Assembly: GCF_016801985.1 (NCBI RefSeq)
Contig: NZ_JAEVLS010000004.1
Coordinates: 310,001-374,000 of the forward strand
From: Steroidobacter gossypii
GTDB lineage: Bacteria > Pseudomonadota > Gammaproteobacteria > Steroidobacterales > Steroidobacteraceae
Length of the DNA: 64,000 nucleotides
Direction of reading: 5' to 3'
Part shown: positions 46,001 to 54,080 of the stretch, piece by piece
Position numbering within the stretch: position 1 is the stretch's first letter
Layout: each line of letters opens with the position of its first letter
Notes under the pieces: generated by a model
Database searches by the model: none
What the model saw: only the letters and a program-made list of their open reading frames with translations
Told to the model about the DNA's origin: nothing
Program-made: the position numbers and the translations under genes

Positions 46001-47620
46001 GATCCAGGCGTGCTGCGCTCCATGCGCCTTCACATACTTCGCCGCGTCGGACGGTGAAAAGCGACGCTCATCGACCGTGATCTCGCGATATTCGTTTTCA
46101 AGCGCCTCGCGCAGATCTCGCTGCAGGACTTTCAACTCGTTGAGCAACTCGCGGCGTCGTTCGCCGAGCCGGGTCGCTCGCGCCGCCAGCGACGCGCTGG
46201 TCTCGGTCGTCAATCGCTCAGTGATCGAGCCAATGGATGTTTCCAACTGCCGGCGCGCATCCTGATCGCTGCCCAGAACGGCCACACACAACGGACGCAG
46301 TACCTCGGGCACTTTGTCGCGCAGGACGCGCAACGCCTTTGCCGTCTGCGCCGTGACCAGGATCGACTTGCCCTGCGCGAGCTGGTGACCGATCAGGTTG
46401 GCGATGGTGTGCGTCTTGCCAGTGCCGGGCGGGCCCTGCACCAGCACCGAGCCGCTGTGACTCAGGCGCTTGATGATCTGAATCTGTTCCTGGTTCGCTT
46501 CCTTGCCGAGCAATACATCGTCGTCATCGATCGGTGCGCTGAGCACCGCGTGGGTGGCAGTCTCATCCGACAGGGTTTTCTGCGGCGGCTGCGGCCCAGG
46601 CGCCTGGTCGATGGACGTGCCCGTGATCTGCACCATCGCCGGCGCGAACGCTTTGCGCTGATCGATGTCGTCGATGATGGCGTCGACCGCATTGGCGATG
46701 CCACCGACACGCTTGCGAAGGATCAGCATCGGATCGCGCCACATGCGAGGCGCGTCGGACGGTTCGTCGGAAACGCGCTCCTTGAACAAACGTCCACTGG
46801 TCGGCGACAACGTCTGCACCAGCGTTTTGAGATAAGTCTCCGTTTCATCGCCGCCCCACGGATGCAGGCCGGCGTTTTCCAGCTCCGCAGTCCGGTTGCG
46901 CAGTGACGCCGCCGCCGTGTTCTGTAAATCCACGAACAGTGCGCTGTACAGCTCGGTGGGCCGGTCGGTCTCGTGAATGCTGAATTCCGCCGCGCTGGCG
47001 TCGAACCGCAGCTCCACGCGCTTGAGCATCACCGGATGATCGATGGGAACGCTGCCTTCGATCGAGGACACCGCGCGCCAGTTGAGCCGACCGTCAGCAG
47101 CGACCAGCTCGAGCAGCTCGCCGTCGCGCTCGATGGCTGAATGAATCTCGTAAAACAGTTCGAAGAAGCCCAGCGCCTTGCGTGCCGCCAGCTCCGTGAC
47201 CGCCCATTCCTCGCGCTGCGCGACCCAGGCCTCGAAATCAGCCAGGCGCTGCTCGTCATCGTCGAAACGGATGTTCAGCGGGGGGCTGTCCGCCGCCGCG
47301 ACATTGCGAGTGGCCGAGAAATACGCCGCCTTGGTGGGATCGTCCCAATCCGGCAACAGCCAGTTGCTGACATTGAACGGCGGCGGCGGACACGGTGTCG
47401 ATACCGGGCGCGCGATTCGCAGCAAACAATCGTCCGCAACCTGCGCTCCATGGTCGGCGCCCGGCAGATGAATCTGTACGCAGGGATGATCCGGCGCATC
47501 CGCCAGGCGGATCATCCGGGGATGTTGGCTCACGTTCCGAACCGGAGGAAACCGCAGCTGGTTGGCTTCCTTCAGGAACAGGTAAAGCTGCCGGAGTTTG
47601 TGCCGAATGTGCTCGATCAT
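43013..47620 (-). CDS. Large SF1 (Upf1/Dna2-like) helicase with C-terminal Vsr/DUF559-like nuclease
   Basis: A 1535-residue protein. An unassigned N-terminal region (1-370) precedes a superfamily 1 helicase core with Walker A GPPGTGKT at 396-403, split by a long helical insertion (about 450-1060). Walker B DLVIVDEASQAD lies near 1083, then VVIVGDHEQVTPLGVG, SRARDQLWVV and other C-terminal helicase motifs. The end (about 1365-1470) has a PD-(D/E)XK-type pattern: GHYRIDMVIESG then RLAVECDGDRYR, with LERLGWEFVRIRGSAF, as in Vsr/MTES_1575/DUF559 endonucleases. Similar helicase-nuclease giants occur as single-gene or multi-gene phage-defence systems, and a repair role is also possible. No partner methylase or effector gene adjoins it. 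Confidence 0.85.
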   Translation of the reverse strand: MIEHIRHKLRQLYLFLKEANQLRFPPVRNVSQHPRMIRLADAPDHPCVQIHLPGADHGAQVADDCLLRIARPVSTPCPPPPFNVSNWLLPDWDDPTKAAYFSATRNVAAADSPPLNIRFDDDEQRLADFEAWVAQREEWAVTELAARKALGFFELFYEIHSAIERDGELLELVAADGRLNWRAVSSIEGSVPIDHPVMLKRVELRFDASAAEFSIHETDRPTELYSALFVDLQNTAAASLRNRTAELENAGLHPWGGDETETYLKTLVQTLSPTSGRLFKERVSDEPSDAPRMWRDPMLILRKRVGGIANAVDAIIDDIDQRKAFAPAMVQITGTSIDQAPGPQPPQKTLSDETATHAVLSAPIDDDDVLLGKEANQEQIQIIKRLSHSGSVLVQGPPGTGKTHTIANLIGHQLAQGKSILVTAQTAKALRVLRDKVPEVLRPLCVAVLGSDQDARRQLETSIGSITERLTTETSASLAARATRLGERRRELLNELKVLQRDLREALENEYREITVDERRFSPSDAAKYVKAHGAQHAWIPGPVKLAASLPLDSHELGRLYALGAAFTAEEEQDARRPLPNLDELPSEREFESMASEHLRLAAADLSAGTHRWMKTGSSAAIQALAATLAEEFSELRRRQAWRPYAIVAGINGGTQREVWEQLIQGIEEAAEANAQCALLRHHRPQLSKSMPAETQRRIAQEIVQHLEAGRGLGFVTMATRSEWRQFVKEASVVNGEPSRLDHFHVLAMVADLEVRRLEIEDSWNALIGRHIDSLFRSMGSEPELACRALTDEIRHCLDWHEHTWGTLAEQLRSEGLRLDELVAQIPREPSPLAEYQTVERLSSEVLPPLLAAESDRRKHREINEWFDQLATRVGEIDPQTVGVGCSSRLLAAVEARDAAAYRSAREYAQRLLTVKPLTLERDELLARLREIAPRWADRLQDRKAPHDKGHPPGDLELAWIYRQLQDALVQMDRLDAQTLQYEADRTRDRLRPVTQELIDATAWGQQLARLQGNNAIRQALIGWLDTAKRLMSTRHLERRQTLLTEARKLMKHSVEAVPVWIMPISMVAETFDPRATRFDLVIVDEASQADLNALIPLYMARQVVIVGDHEQVTPLGVGKEQTALENLRKSMLHDFPNAHLFDAMSSIYDIGRQAFGDAVRLVEHFRSVPEIIAFSNRLSYDGKMLPLRAANSTHIKPACVAYPVEGTREGDVNPREAEAIVSLIKAMTRHPAYEGKTIGVISMVKEEQALLIQSLLHKRIDSVELEKRRILAGISAEFQGDERDIILLSLVDSAPEDATLRTVREGAYELTKKRYNVAASRARDQLWVVYSFDADHDLKTDDLRFQLLQHAQQPNLAAPRAERDRLEPESPLEREVAKRLAAAGFRVKQQMSIGHYRIDMVIESGDKRLAVECDGDRYRTPESLSEDIARQAVLERLGWEFVRIRGSAFYRDQDAALRRVFDRLEELGMAPDPEDINIAPVEEPVSAKSLVEELQEMMGRPVVAATLPPPVTEEEGAVTKAEVKKATRPRRRSS

Positions 47621-47703
47621 CCCGACAGTATTCGGCGCGACGCCTGAACCAGATTTAAAGCATCTCGTTCAGCGAAGCCCGTCGCGATCCGGACACAGCG
47701 AGG

Positions 47704-49860
47704 TTACATTCCTTCGAACCGGGCCACGGCGAACACCTCCTCGATCACCATCGCCGTTTGTCCCTTGAAGCGAATCGTATATTCGCGCGCGACCACCGGT
47801 GCGCTTCGCTCCACCCCCAGGTGCACGGCCAGTTCGCCCGCCTGTCCTCGGCGCATGCCCACCAGCTCTCGATACGTCTCCGTCCGTTCTTCGCGCAACA
47901 GCTCGCCGATCCCCTTCGCTCCCTGGATCAACTGGCTGGTCATATCCGCGGGCACACGGTCCTTGGAGATGATGCTCTCGGCGAACGCGTACACCGAACG
48001 CGTGATGCGTCCACGCAAAGTCACGCAGCGTCTTAGAACGAGATCGCCGATGTGAATCCCGATCGAAGGATGGGCGCGGTCGCTCGACACCCAGGCATGT
48101 GCCAGTACATTCACCTCCACCGGCTCCCAGAAATGCGCTTCGATGCTCTTGGTCACGGTGCCGTCCGTCACCAGCAGAACTCTTAGAAACGGCGGCAACG
48201 TGGCCATCTCGAGCAGATCGGATGGCGCCGTCTCGCCTTCCGGCACGATACGAAAGCCGCGCGCCGGATCGAACATTGTGCGCGGCTGCCCTTCGGCGGT
48301 TTCGTCCATCAAATACTTTCGCAGAATCTTGCCGAGCGGGCTCTTGGGCAGCTCCTTGCGACTCTCGACGATCTTGGGGACCTTGAACTCGGCCAGCAAC
48401 CGCGCGCAATGCGAGCGAACTGCTTCGCGAGTAACGCCGGCGCTCCCGGCGACGACTGCTTTGATCTTTTCCCCGGCAGCGCCATCGGGCACGCCGAACA
48501 CGACCGCCTCGCGAATTCCCGGCATCTCGCGCAGCACGGCTTCGATCTCCGTGGGATCCACTTTGCTGCCGCCCACGTTGATGAAGCCGCGATGCCGCCC
48601 GCAAAGCGTCAGCTCGCCATTCGGGCCAATGCGACCGAGATCGCCGGGATAAAACACGGCGTCTGCGAAGCGGCACTCCTCGTTGCCGGAGGTGTTGTCG
48701 TACGCCGTCGCCGCGAAAGAACTCGTGATCTCGATCCGACCGGCCGTGTCCGCCCCGACTTGCTCTCCACGATCGTTCACCACTCGCACCGACACGCCGG
48801 GCACCGGCTTGCCGACGGATGTAGAGTCGGCGTTCGGATCGGAACTCTGGATCGCGATCACTCCGGTTTCCGTCGAGCCGTAGAGCTGGCGAATGCGCAC
48901 ACCGTACTTCCGCTCGAAATTGTCGGCGGTCGCAATCGGCAACGGCGCGCCGGCCGAGATGGCGAAACGAATGCTGGAGAAGTCGAGCGTCTCCGCCGGC
49001 TCGGTCAGAAGATCGAACATGAAGGGCACGCCGGGAAAGCCGGTGATGCGTTCGCGCTCGATCAGTCGAGCTACATCGCGAGGCAAAAAGCCATGCACGA
49101 TGTGCAAACTGGCGCCGCTCAGCAAGGCGAGCATCGCCGAGTTCATCAGGCCGTGACTATGGAAGAACGGCGCGACCCCAAGCACTCGGTCAGAGGGCGT
49201 GACCTCGAGCACGCCCGATACCGAGGTGGTTTCGCGCATGAGCATGGCGTCGGTGCGCGTGATGCGCTTGGCATGGCCGGTAGATCCGGTCGAATACTGA
49301 ATGAGCGCCGGCCGCTCCGCCATGCTCTGAGCGCGCGTTACACGCGGGGCGGGATTCGCCTGCTGGCCAGCGCTGCCCCCGCGATAGATCCACTCATCTC
49401 GATCGAGAGGACACAGCCACAGGCGCTCCAGCAGCGTGCCCTTGTCTTCGATGGCTTGGATCAGCGCATGATTGCGAGCGGACGTCACCAGTGAGCGCAG
49501 GCCGCACTCCTGGATGCACTTGATCAGCTCCGTTTCTCGCAGCTGTGGATTGAGCGGAACGAGCACCGCGCCGTGCTTCCAGATTCCAAACGTCGCGATC
49601 AGGAACTCGCGACTGTTGCCTAGGAATACGCCGACGGGATCTCCCGCCTGCACACCCGCCTCGTGCAACTCCTCCGCAAAAGCCATCGCACGACGCGCCA
49701 GCTGCGCATACGTCAGCGTCGACCTTGCGTCGCTGATCGCGACGTGATCGCCAGCGGACGACGACGCCAGCGACCACAAGCGTCCGAACAGCGCGTTGTG
49801 GCTCTGAGCGCTCGTGCCCTCGTTCTGGTGTCGGATCGCAGTGGCTGAAGGCGTGCTCAC
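47704..49860 (-). CDS. Fused AMP-dependent ligase and chorismate-pyruvate-lyase-like enzyme
   Basis: A 718-residue two-domain protein. Residues about 20-540 form an ANL-family adenylating enzyme: A3 loop YSTGSTGHAK (Ala replaces the usual Pro), LYGSTETG (A5), YPGDLGRIG (A7), GRHRGFINVGGSKVDPTEIE (A8) and catalytic Lys in PKSPLGKIL (A10). Residues 558-718 match the UbiC-like/DUF98 chorismate lyase fold (LLVTDGTVTKSIEAHF, CVTLRGRIT, YAFAESII, GIGELL, ETYREL, and a final VIEEVF whose Glu fits the catalytic one of UbiC). The predicted sequence is chorismate to 4-hydroxybenzoate plus pyruvate, then ATP-dependent activation. The start is GTG 49860 with GGAG eight nt upstream; 64 further codons are open but lack a ribosome site. 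A gene of its own, 83 nt after the helicase start. Confidence 0.82.
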   Translation of the reverse strand: MSTPSATAIRHQNEGTSAQSHNALFGRLWSLASSSAGDHVAISDARSTLTYAQLARRAMAFAEELHEAGVQAGDPVGVFLGNSREFLIATFGIWKHGAVLVPLNPQLRETELIKCIQECGLRSLVTSARNHALIQAIEDKGTLLERLWLCPLDRDEWIYRGGSAGQQANPAPRVTRAQSMAERPALIQYSTGSTGHAKRITRTDAMLMRETTSVSGVLEVTPSDRVLGVAPFFHSHGLMNSAMLALLSGASLHIVHGFLPRDVARLIERERITGFPGVPFMFDLLTEPAETLDFSSIRFAISAGAPLPIATADNFERKYGVRIRQLYGSTETGVIAIQSSDPNADSTSVGKPVPGVSVRVVNDRGEQVGADTAGRIEITSSFAATAYDNTSGNEECRFADAVFYPGDLGRIGPNGELTLCGRHRGFINVGGSKVDPTEIEAVLREMPGIREAVVFGVPDGAAGEKIKAVVAGSAGVTREAVRSHCARLLAEFKVPKIVESRKELPKSPLGKILRKYLMDETAEGQPRTMFDPARGFRIVPEGETAPSDLLEMATLPPFLRVLLVTDGTVTKSIEAHFWEPVEVNVLAHAWVSSDRAHPSIGIHIGDLVLRRCVTLRGRITRSVYAFAESIISKDRVPADMTSQLIQGAKGIGELLREERTETYRELVGMRRGQAGELAVHLGVERSAPVVAREYTIRFKGQTAMVIEEVFAVARFEGM

Positions 49861-50178
49861 GAAAAAGCTCCTTGAACGATCGTCCGCTCCGGTTCCCGCA
49901 ACTCTCGCAGGATGGTCGCGATGAAGGTCGATGCAACGTGGCTTGCGCCAGTGCACGTCGAGATTCGTATTGTCGACCGGTTTGGCGCGCGAAGCCAGGG
50001 AGTGACTGACTTCCGCAATGGGCTCGCCCGTGAGCTTTCTACCGCACATCAACTCGGGTGCGCGAGTGACGACAGGACGCGAAGCTGCCTATTCAGTTTT
50101 GTTACGCGCTACAAGGGCATTCGCCGACGGGGATCTCGCGCGGCGGAGATTGCGCACGCATTATTCATTAAGTCCGGA

Positions 50179-50209
50179 ATCGCCCGGTATTGCGTGCAAT
50201 CCGGGCGAT
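50179..50209 (-). terminator. Strong hairpin downstream of the GH81 gene
   Basis: The region 49861-50250 (390 nt) has no gene. It contains a perfect 9-bp stem ATCGCCCGG/CCGGGCGAT with an inner ATTG/CAAT stem, 42 nt after the glucanase stop. A run of T is lacking, but AT-rich sequence follows. It likely separates GH81 transcription from the ligase gene. The remaining part should hold the ligase promoter; I could not place one. Confidence 0.55.
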
Positions 50210-50250
50210 ATGCATGGGTCGGCAACCAGGCGCATCTGGTTGCAACTACG

Positions 50251-53200
50251 TTATTTGGTGAACGTTACCCATGCGGTCTCGGTGGCGCCTCCAGCGGCGA
50301 GCCCGATCGTGAAGCGATATCTGACGCTGGCGCCGCTCGGAACATCCGGCAATGTGTATGTATTGTTGCCGCCCGAAGCTGTCATGCGAACGTTCTGTTG
50401 CCCGCCGCCGCTGACGGTGTAGTGCACGTCGGCCCAGGGCGCGTTGTTGACGTAGAACTGTACGTTGCTGCCGGAAATGCTGTGACCATGAGCGCCACTG
50501 CCGCCGGCCATCGTGAACGTCACCCACGCCGTCTCGGTAGCGCCGCCACCAGCAAGGCCGATGGTGAACCGGTATGTCACCGTCGCACCTGCCGCCACGT
50601 TTGGCACCTGATAGCTGTTGTTTCCACCGGAGTTGGTCATGCGCAGGTTCTGCTGCGCGCCTCCGTTGATGATGTAGTGAACATCGGCCCAAGGCGCGTT
50701 GTTGACGTAGAACTGCACGCTGCTGCCGCCAACCGTGTGACCGTGACCGCCACTTCCTCCACCGTCGGTCGTAACGGTAACGCTATTGCTCGCGGCTGAC
50801 TCGTTGCCCGCCGCATCGAAGGCGCGAACCGTGTAGGTGTAACTGGCGCCGGCGCTCAAGCCGGTGTCGGTGAAGCCCGTGCTCGATGATGTCGCGACAG
50901 CGGCGCCGCCGCGATAGATCCGGTAACCGGTCACCCCCACGTTGTCGGTCGAAGCGTTCCAGGCCAGGGTGATGCTGCTGGAAGTCTTGCTTGGCGAGGT
51001 GAGCCCGCCGGGCGCCGATGGCGCCTGCGTATCGCCGCCGCCAGTGCCATTGCCGCTGCTGAACGCGTTGGCTGGAACGTTGACCGTCGCTCCGTCCGAG
51101 AAGGACACCGTGATCGGAGCATTGGTCATGTTGTACGCGACGTAGGTGCGTGCGCCATTCTTGTTGAACACGGCGTACAACGGATGATCCGATGTCACAG
51201 CGCGATCGGTGGTTCCGAGTGCGTTGATATTGTGGATCCAGTGATAGGTGTTGGCGCGCGAGTTGCCGCGCTCGATCAGGATCGAAGCCATTCCCGCATT
51301 CATTTGATTGATGGCGTCGGCAGGATTGTGTATTGCGCGATACATCCAGATGATGTCGCCCCACTCATTCCAGTGGGTGCCGCCGTTCTCCGCGACCAGC
51401 GCCTCGTAGTTCTGGCGCGTGTAATCCGGGAATTGCGTGAGATACAGGGAGCCGGCCTGGATCGGCAGCCAGTTGATGCCGTGAACTTCTTCGGGATTGC
51501 CGGTCCACCACACGCCGTCGCCAACGGTCTTGCCACCCCACACCATGCTCGCGGTGGCGCGGGTGAAATTCGGATGGTGATTCTGGCCTGTAACGTCGAA
51601 CCAGTATTCGTTGATGGCATTCATCTCCGTCGTGTAGAGATAGATGCCCAGATCGCGCAGCGCCGTGTCCCCGACCGCCTCGGCGAACAGGATGACGCCC
51701 GACCAGGCATTCATGGCTTCGGACGAAGATTCGTTGTTGTTGCCGTCACCGAAGTTGGCGTGCCCCGAGGCCCAGGTGTGCCCGGCGTAGACATCGAAGT
51801 TGCGCAGGAACGGAAACAGCGCGTCGCTACGATTGGGGCTGGCGATATCACGGATCAGCAGCCTGATCATCGCGCCCCACTCGGCATTGCTCGCCCACGA
51901 CTTGTCCACGCGGGCGATCTCGGCAGCGGCTTTGATGAAGTAGCCGTAGTGGAAGTGGTGATCGTTCAACTCCAGCACGCTGCCATAGCTGTCGGGATAA
52001 CCGAACAGCGTTCCCCAATTGCTGTTGAAATAGAACACTTGACTGGACTTGAGCGCGCCCTGCGCGTCGCTCGCCTTCAGCCAGCTTTGCAACGAGCCTC
52101 GGATTTCATTGCGGAACTTGGCGGCAGCGGTGCCGTCGCCCACCTGGTCTGCGATCGGCGCGAGAGTCGCGAGCTTGCCGAGGCGCTTGCCGAACCAATA
52201 AGTGTCGGGCGAGCCGTCGTACACCTCCGCCTCCGCTTCGTTGACGTAGTTGGCCAGCGTGGTGCGGTTGTAAGTACCGAGATCGGGCAGCGACGGCAAC
52301 ACGCCGGGGAATTTCATGCGAGTGGTGAACGATGTTCCTTCCGCCAGCTTCATGACGCCGCGTACCGAGGCGTATGTCTGGGTCAGCAGCGCCTTGCTGC
52401 TGTTCTTCCACTGATGCGGATACAGCGCGAACAGCGTGCCGGTTTGCGTTCCCTGCTTCGCAACGGTCGTGTAGTTGTACGTGGTGACGACTTCGGCCGT
52501 CGGCTTGTCATAGGACCAGTTGGCTTGCGTGCCGGTGACGAACGAATAGGCGTACTGCTGGAACTTGGCGAGCGTCGCGGCTGAATTGTCGGGCAGCACC
52601 GCGACGGAGAAATAGTTTCGGCCGCCCAGATTGTTGGTCAGCACCGGGCTGCCGAGGCCCGACCACGTCGAACCGGTGGGACCGAACAATGCATAGTGAC
52701 GACCGTTGATCGTCACACCGAGCACCGGCGTGCTGGCGTTGCCCGACCAGATGACGGGCGCCGCGGGGAATGTGATCCGGGGTGTGCCGCCCGCATACTC
52801 GGCATAGACGTACGGCGAACCGTGGCCATAGGTGACTTTCAGCGAACTGCCGCCGCTGCTCGACACGTTGGTGACGAACCAGTCGCTGAAACCATCGACG
52901 CGAGTATCGGCGAAGTTCGCCGTGGCGCTGTGGCCGATGGTCAAATCGTCATTGCCGTTCGGATCGGTCGAGGCCGGCATCCAGCCGCACACGCAAGCTG
53001 AATTGCCGGTGATGGTCGGCCCCGGATAGAACAGGCGCAGACCGTTGGCCTGATTCTGTACGGCTAGCGGATGCGGATACTGCCGCTCCGAGTACTGCAG
53101 CCACGCGGTCGAGCTCCACCAGTCGTTCGTTTGTATTTTTCCTGTGACATTCGCGGTCTTGTAGATGGTGGGCTGAATGTTGGCCGCGCCCGGTGGCAGC

Positions 53201-53325
53201 ACGGTGGAGTAACTGCCGCGACCTGCGGCCACTTCCCCGTTGAAAGCTCCGGCATCCATGGCAGCAACGGCCGCCAACCCCGATACCAATGCAAGCAGCA
53301 TCCTGCGAACGCGCGCCGCGCACAT
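50251..53325 (-). CDS. Secreted GH81 endo-beta-1,3-glucanase with FnIII and two CBM56-like modules
   Basis: A 1024-residue secreted enzyme. After a signal peptide (MLLALVSGLAAVAAMDAGAF) the GH81 catalytic domain runs to about 755. It has QTNDWWSSTAWLQ near the N-terminus, LNDHHFHYGYFIKAAAEIAR, and AGHTWASGHANFGDGNNNES followed by SEAMNAW, which carries the catalytic Glu. An FnIII domain spans about 768-858. Two similar modules at about 860-943 and 945-1024 (each with VQFYVNNAPWADVHY and YRFTIGLA.GGATETAWVTF) match CBM56 beta-1,3-glucan-binding modules. It would degrade fungal/oomycete walls, callose, curdlan or laminarin. A strong Shine-Dalgarno (AAGGAGG) precedes ATG 53325, and a LacI-type operator lies upstream. 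Confidence 0.93.
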   Translation of the reverse strand: MCAARVRRMLLALVSGLAAVAAMDAGAFNGEVAAGRGSYSTVLPPGAANIQPTIYKTANVTGKIQTNDWWSSTAWLQYSERQYPHPLAVQNQANGLRLFYPGPTITGNSACVCGWMPASTDPNGNDDLTIGHSATANFADTRVDGFSDWFVTNVSSSGGSSLKVTYGHGSPYVYAEYAGGTPRITFPAAPVIWSGNASTPVLGVTINGRHYALFGPTGSTWSGLGSPVLTNNLGGRNYFSVAVLPDNSAATLAKFQQYAYSFVTGTQANWSYDKPTAEVVTTYNYTTVAKQGTQTGTLFALYPHQWKNSSKALLTQTYASVRGVMKLAEGTSFTTRMKFPGVLPSLPDLGTYNRTTLANYVNEAEAEVYDGSPDTYWFGKRLGKLATLAPIADQVGDGTAAAKFRNEIRGSLQSWLKASDAQGALKSSQVFYFNSNWGTLFGYPDSYGSVLELNDHHFHYGYFIKAAAEIARVDKSWASNAEWGAMIRLLIRDIASPNRSDALFPFLRNFDVYAGHTWASGHANFGDGNNNESSSEAMNAWSGVILFAEAVGDTALRDLGIYLYTTEMNAINEYWFDVTGQNHHPNFTRATASMVWGGKTVGDGVWWTGNPEEVHGINWLPIQAGSLYLTQFPDYTRQNYEALVAENGGTHWNEWGDIIWMYRAIHNPADAINQMNAGMASILIERGNSRANTYHWIHNINALGTTDRAVTSDHPLYAVFNKNGARTYVAYNMTNAPITVSFSDGATVNVPANAFSSGNGTGGGDTQAPSAPGGLTSPSKTSSSITLAWNASTDNVGVTGYRIYRGGAAVATSSSTGFTDTGLSAGASYTYTVRAFDAAGNESAASNSVTVTTDGGGSGGHGHTVGGSSVQFYVNNAPWADVHYIINGGAQQNLRMTNSGGNNSYQVPNVAAGATVTYRFTIGLAGGGATETAWVTFTMAGGSGAHGHSISGSNVQFYVNNAPWADVHYTVSGGGQQNVRMTASGGNNTYTLPDVPSGASVRYRFTIGLAAGGATETAWVTFTK

Positions 53326-53396
53326 ACCCCCTCCTTACGCCGGAAGCGACACGCCTTCCGATCCATGGTTCTCGAGTTGTCCTGCGATTTCGGCTG

Positions 53397-53440
53397 TGAA
53401 AGCGCTTACATTTCTACTTCTGCGAGTGGTGAGGTGTCAA
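53397..53440 (-). promoter_or_regulatory. GH81 promoter with LacI-family operator
   Basis: On the minus strand TTGACA (53440-53435) is followed after 18 nt by TAGAAA (53416-53411, 4 of 6 matches). Immediately after it lies TGTAAGCGCTTTCA (53410-53397), a near-perfect 14-bp palindrome with the CG-centred AAGCGCTT core typical of LacI/GalR-family operators. The site would cover the transcription start, fitting repression lifted by a glucan-derived sugar. The ATG lies 72 nt downstream. No LacI-family gene is in the window. Confidence 0.65.
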
Positions 53441-53491
53441 GCAGCACAAACTGAACAGCGCGTCGCCGCCGCGCGGGGGTGGGCTTCGGTC

Positions 53492-53884
53492 TCACTCTTC
53501 GAAGCGACTCGTCCCTTCACGATCCCGCTGGTAATGCTTGCTGAGCGGGAACGGCGGCAACCACGACTCGCGACGGATCGTCCACAGCTCGTAGCTCGGT
53601 CGAAACTGATCGGGAGCATCCAGACACCCCAAGTTGACCTCGACTTCGTCGCCGCTGCGCCCGAAGACCGAAGAGCCGCAGCGAGGACAGAAATGCCGCC
53701 CCGCGTAGCTGTTCGTTTCACCCTCGATGCTCACCGCATCCTGAGCAAATATCGCTGAAGCATGAAACAGAGCGCCATGATGTTTGCGACAGTCCAGGCA
53801 ATGACAGATGCCGACCCGATAGGGTCGCCCGGTCGCCACGAGTCGGACGTTGCCGCACAGGCAGCCGCCAGTAAATCGATCCAT
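53492..53884 (-). CDS. GFA (CENP-V) family zinc-binding protein
   Basis: A 130-residue protein with the complete GFA cysteine pattern: GGCLCGNVRL (CxC), GICHCLDCRK (CHCxxCRK) and RHFCPRCGSSVF (CxxCGS). The family binds zinc and is named for glutathione-dependent formaldehyde activation, but most members have no known substrate. The start is set at ATG 53884 with GGAGGAG upstream; a longer frame upstream has no ribosome site and would overlap the divergent promoter. Divergent from the cytochrome cluster. Confidence 0.85.
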   Translation of the reverse strand: MDRFTGGCLCGNVRLVATGRPYRVGICHCLDCRKHHGALFHASAIFAQDAVSIEGETNSYAGRHFCPRCGSSVFGRSGDEVEVNLGCLDAPDQFRPSYELWTIRRESWLPPFPLSKHYQRDREGTSRFEE

Positions 53885-54008
53885 GCAACCTCTCCTCCAA
53901 TTGAACCGCCAAGGAGTGTTTACAACCAGTTCGGTGAGAAGCAACAGTCGGACTGTCCGACGGTTTCCTCTGCGAGTTCCGCCAGCCGAAACACACATCG
54001 GTCGCTGC

Positions 54009-54037
54009 TTGCAATCCGCAGGTATGTCGGGTATGAA
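54009..54037 (+). promoter_or_regulatory. Candidate promoter of the cytochrome cluster
   Basis: TTGCAA (54009-54014) and TATGAA (54032-54037) are separated by exactly 17 nt, in the 196-nt divergent spacer between the GFA gene and the cytochrome genes. The predicted start near 54044 excludes earlier ATGs and supports the cytochrome start at 54081. Confidence 0.45.
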
Positions 54038-54080
54038 CGCGATGCACCAGCATCAACAAATAACAGCATCTTTTTATCTG

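Noticed and set aside
53885-53998. A 38-residue N-terminal extension of the GFA protein
   Set aside because: No ribosome site, and it would occupy the divergent promoter spacer; the GGAGGAG-preceded ATG at 53884 starts directly before the CxC motif.
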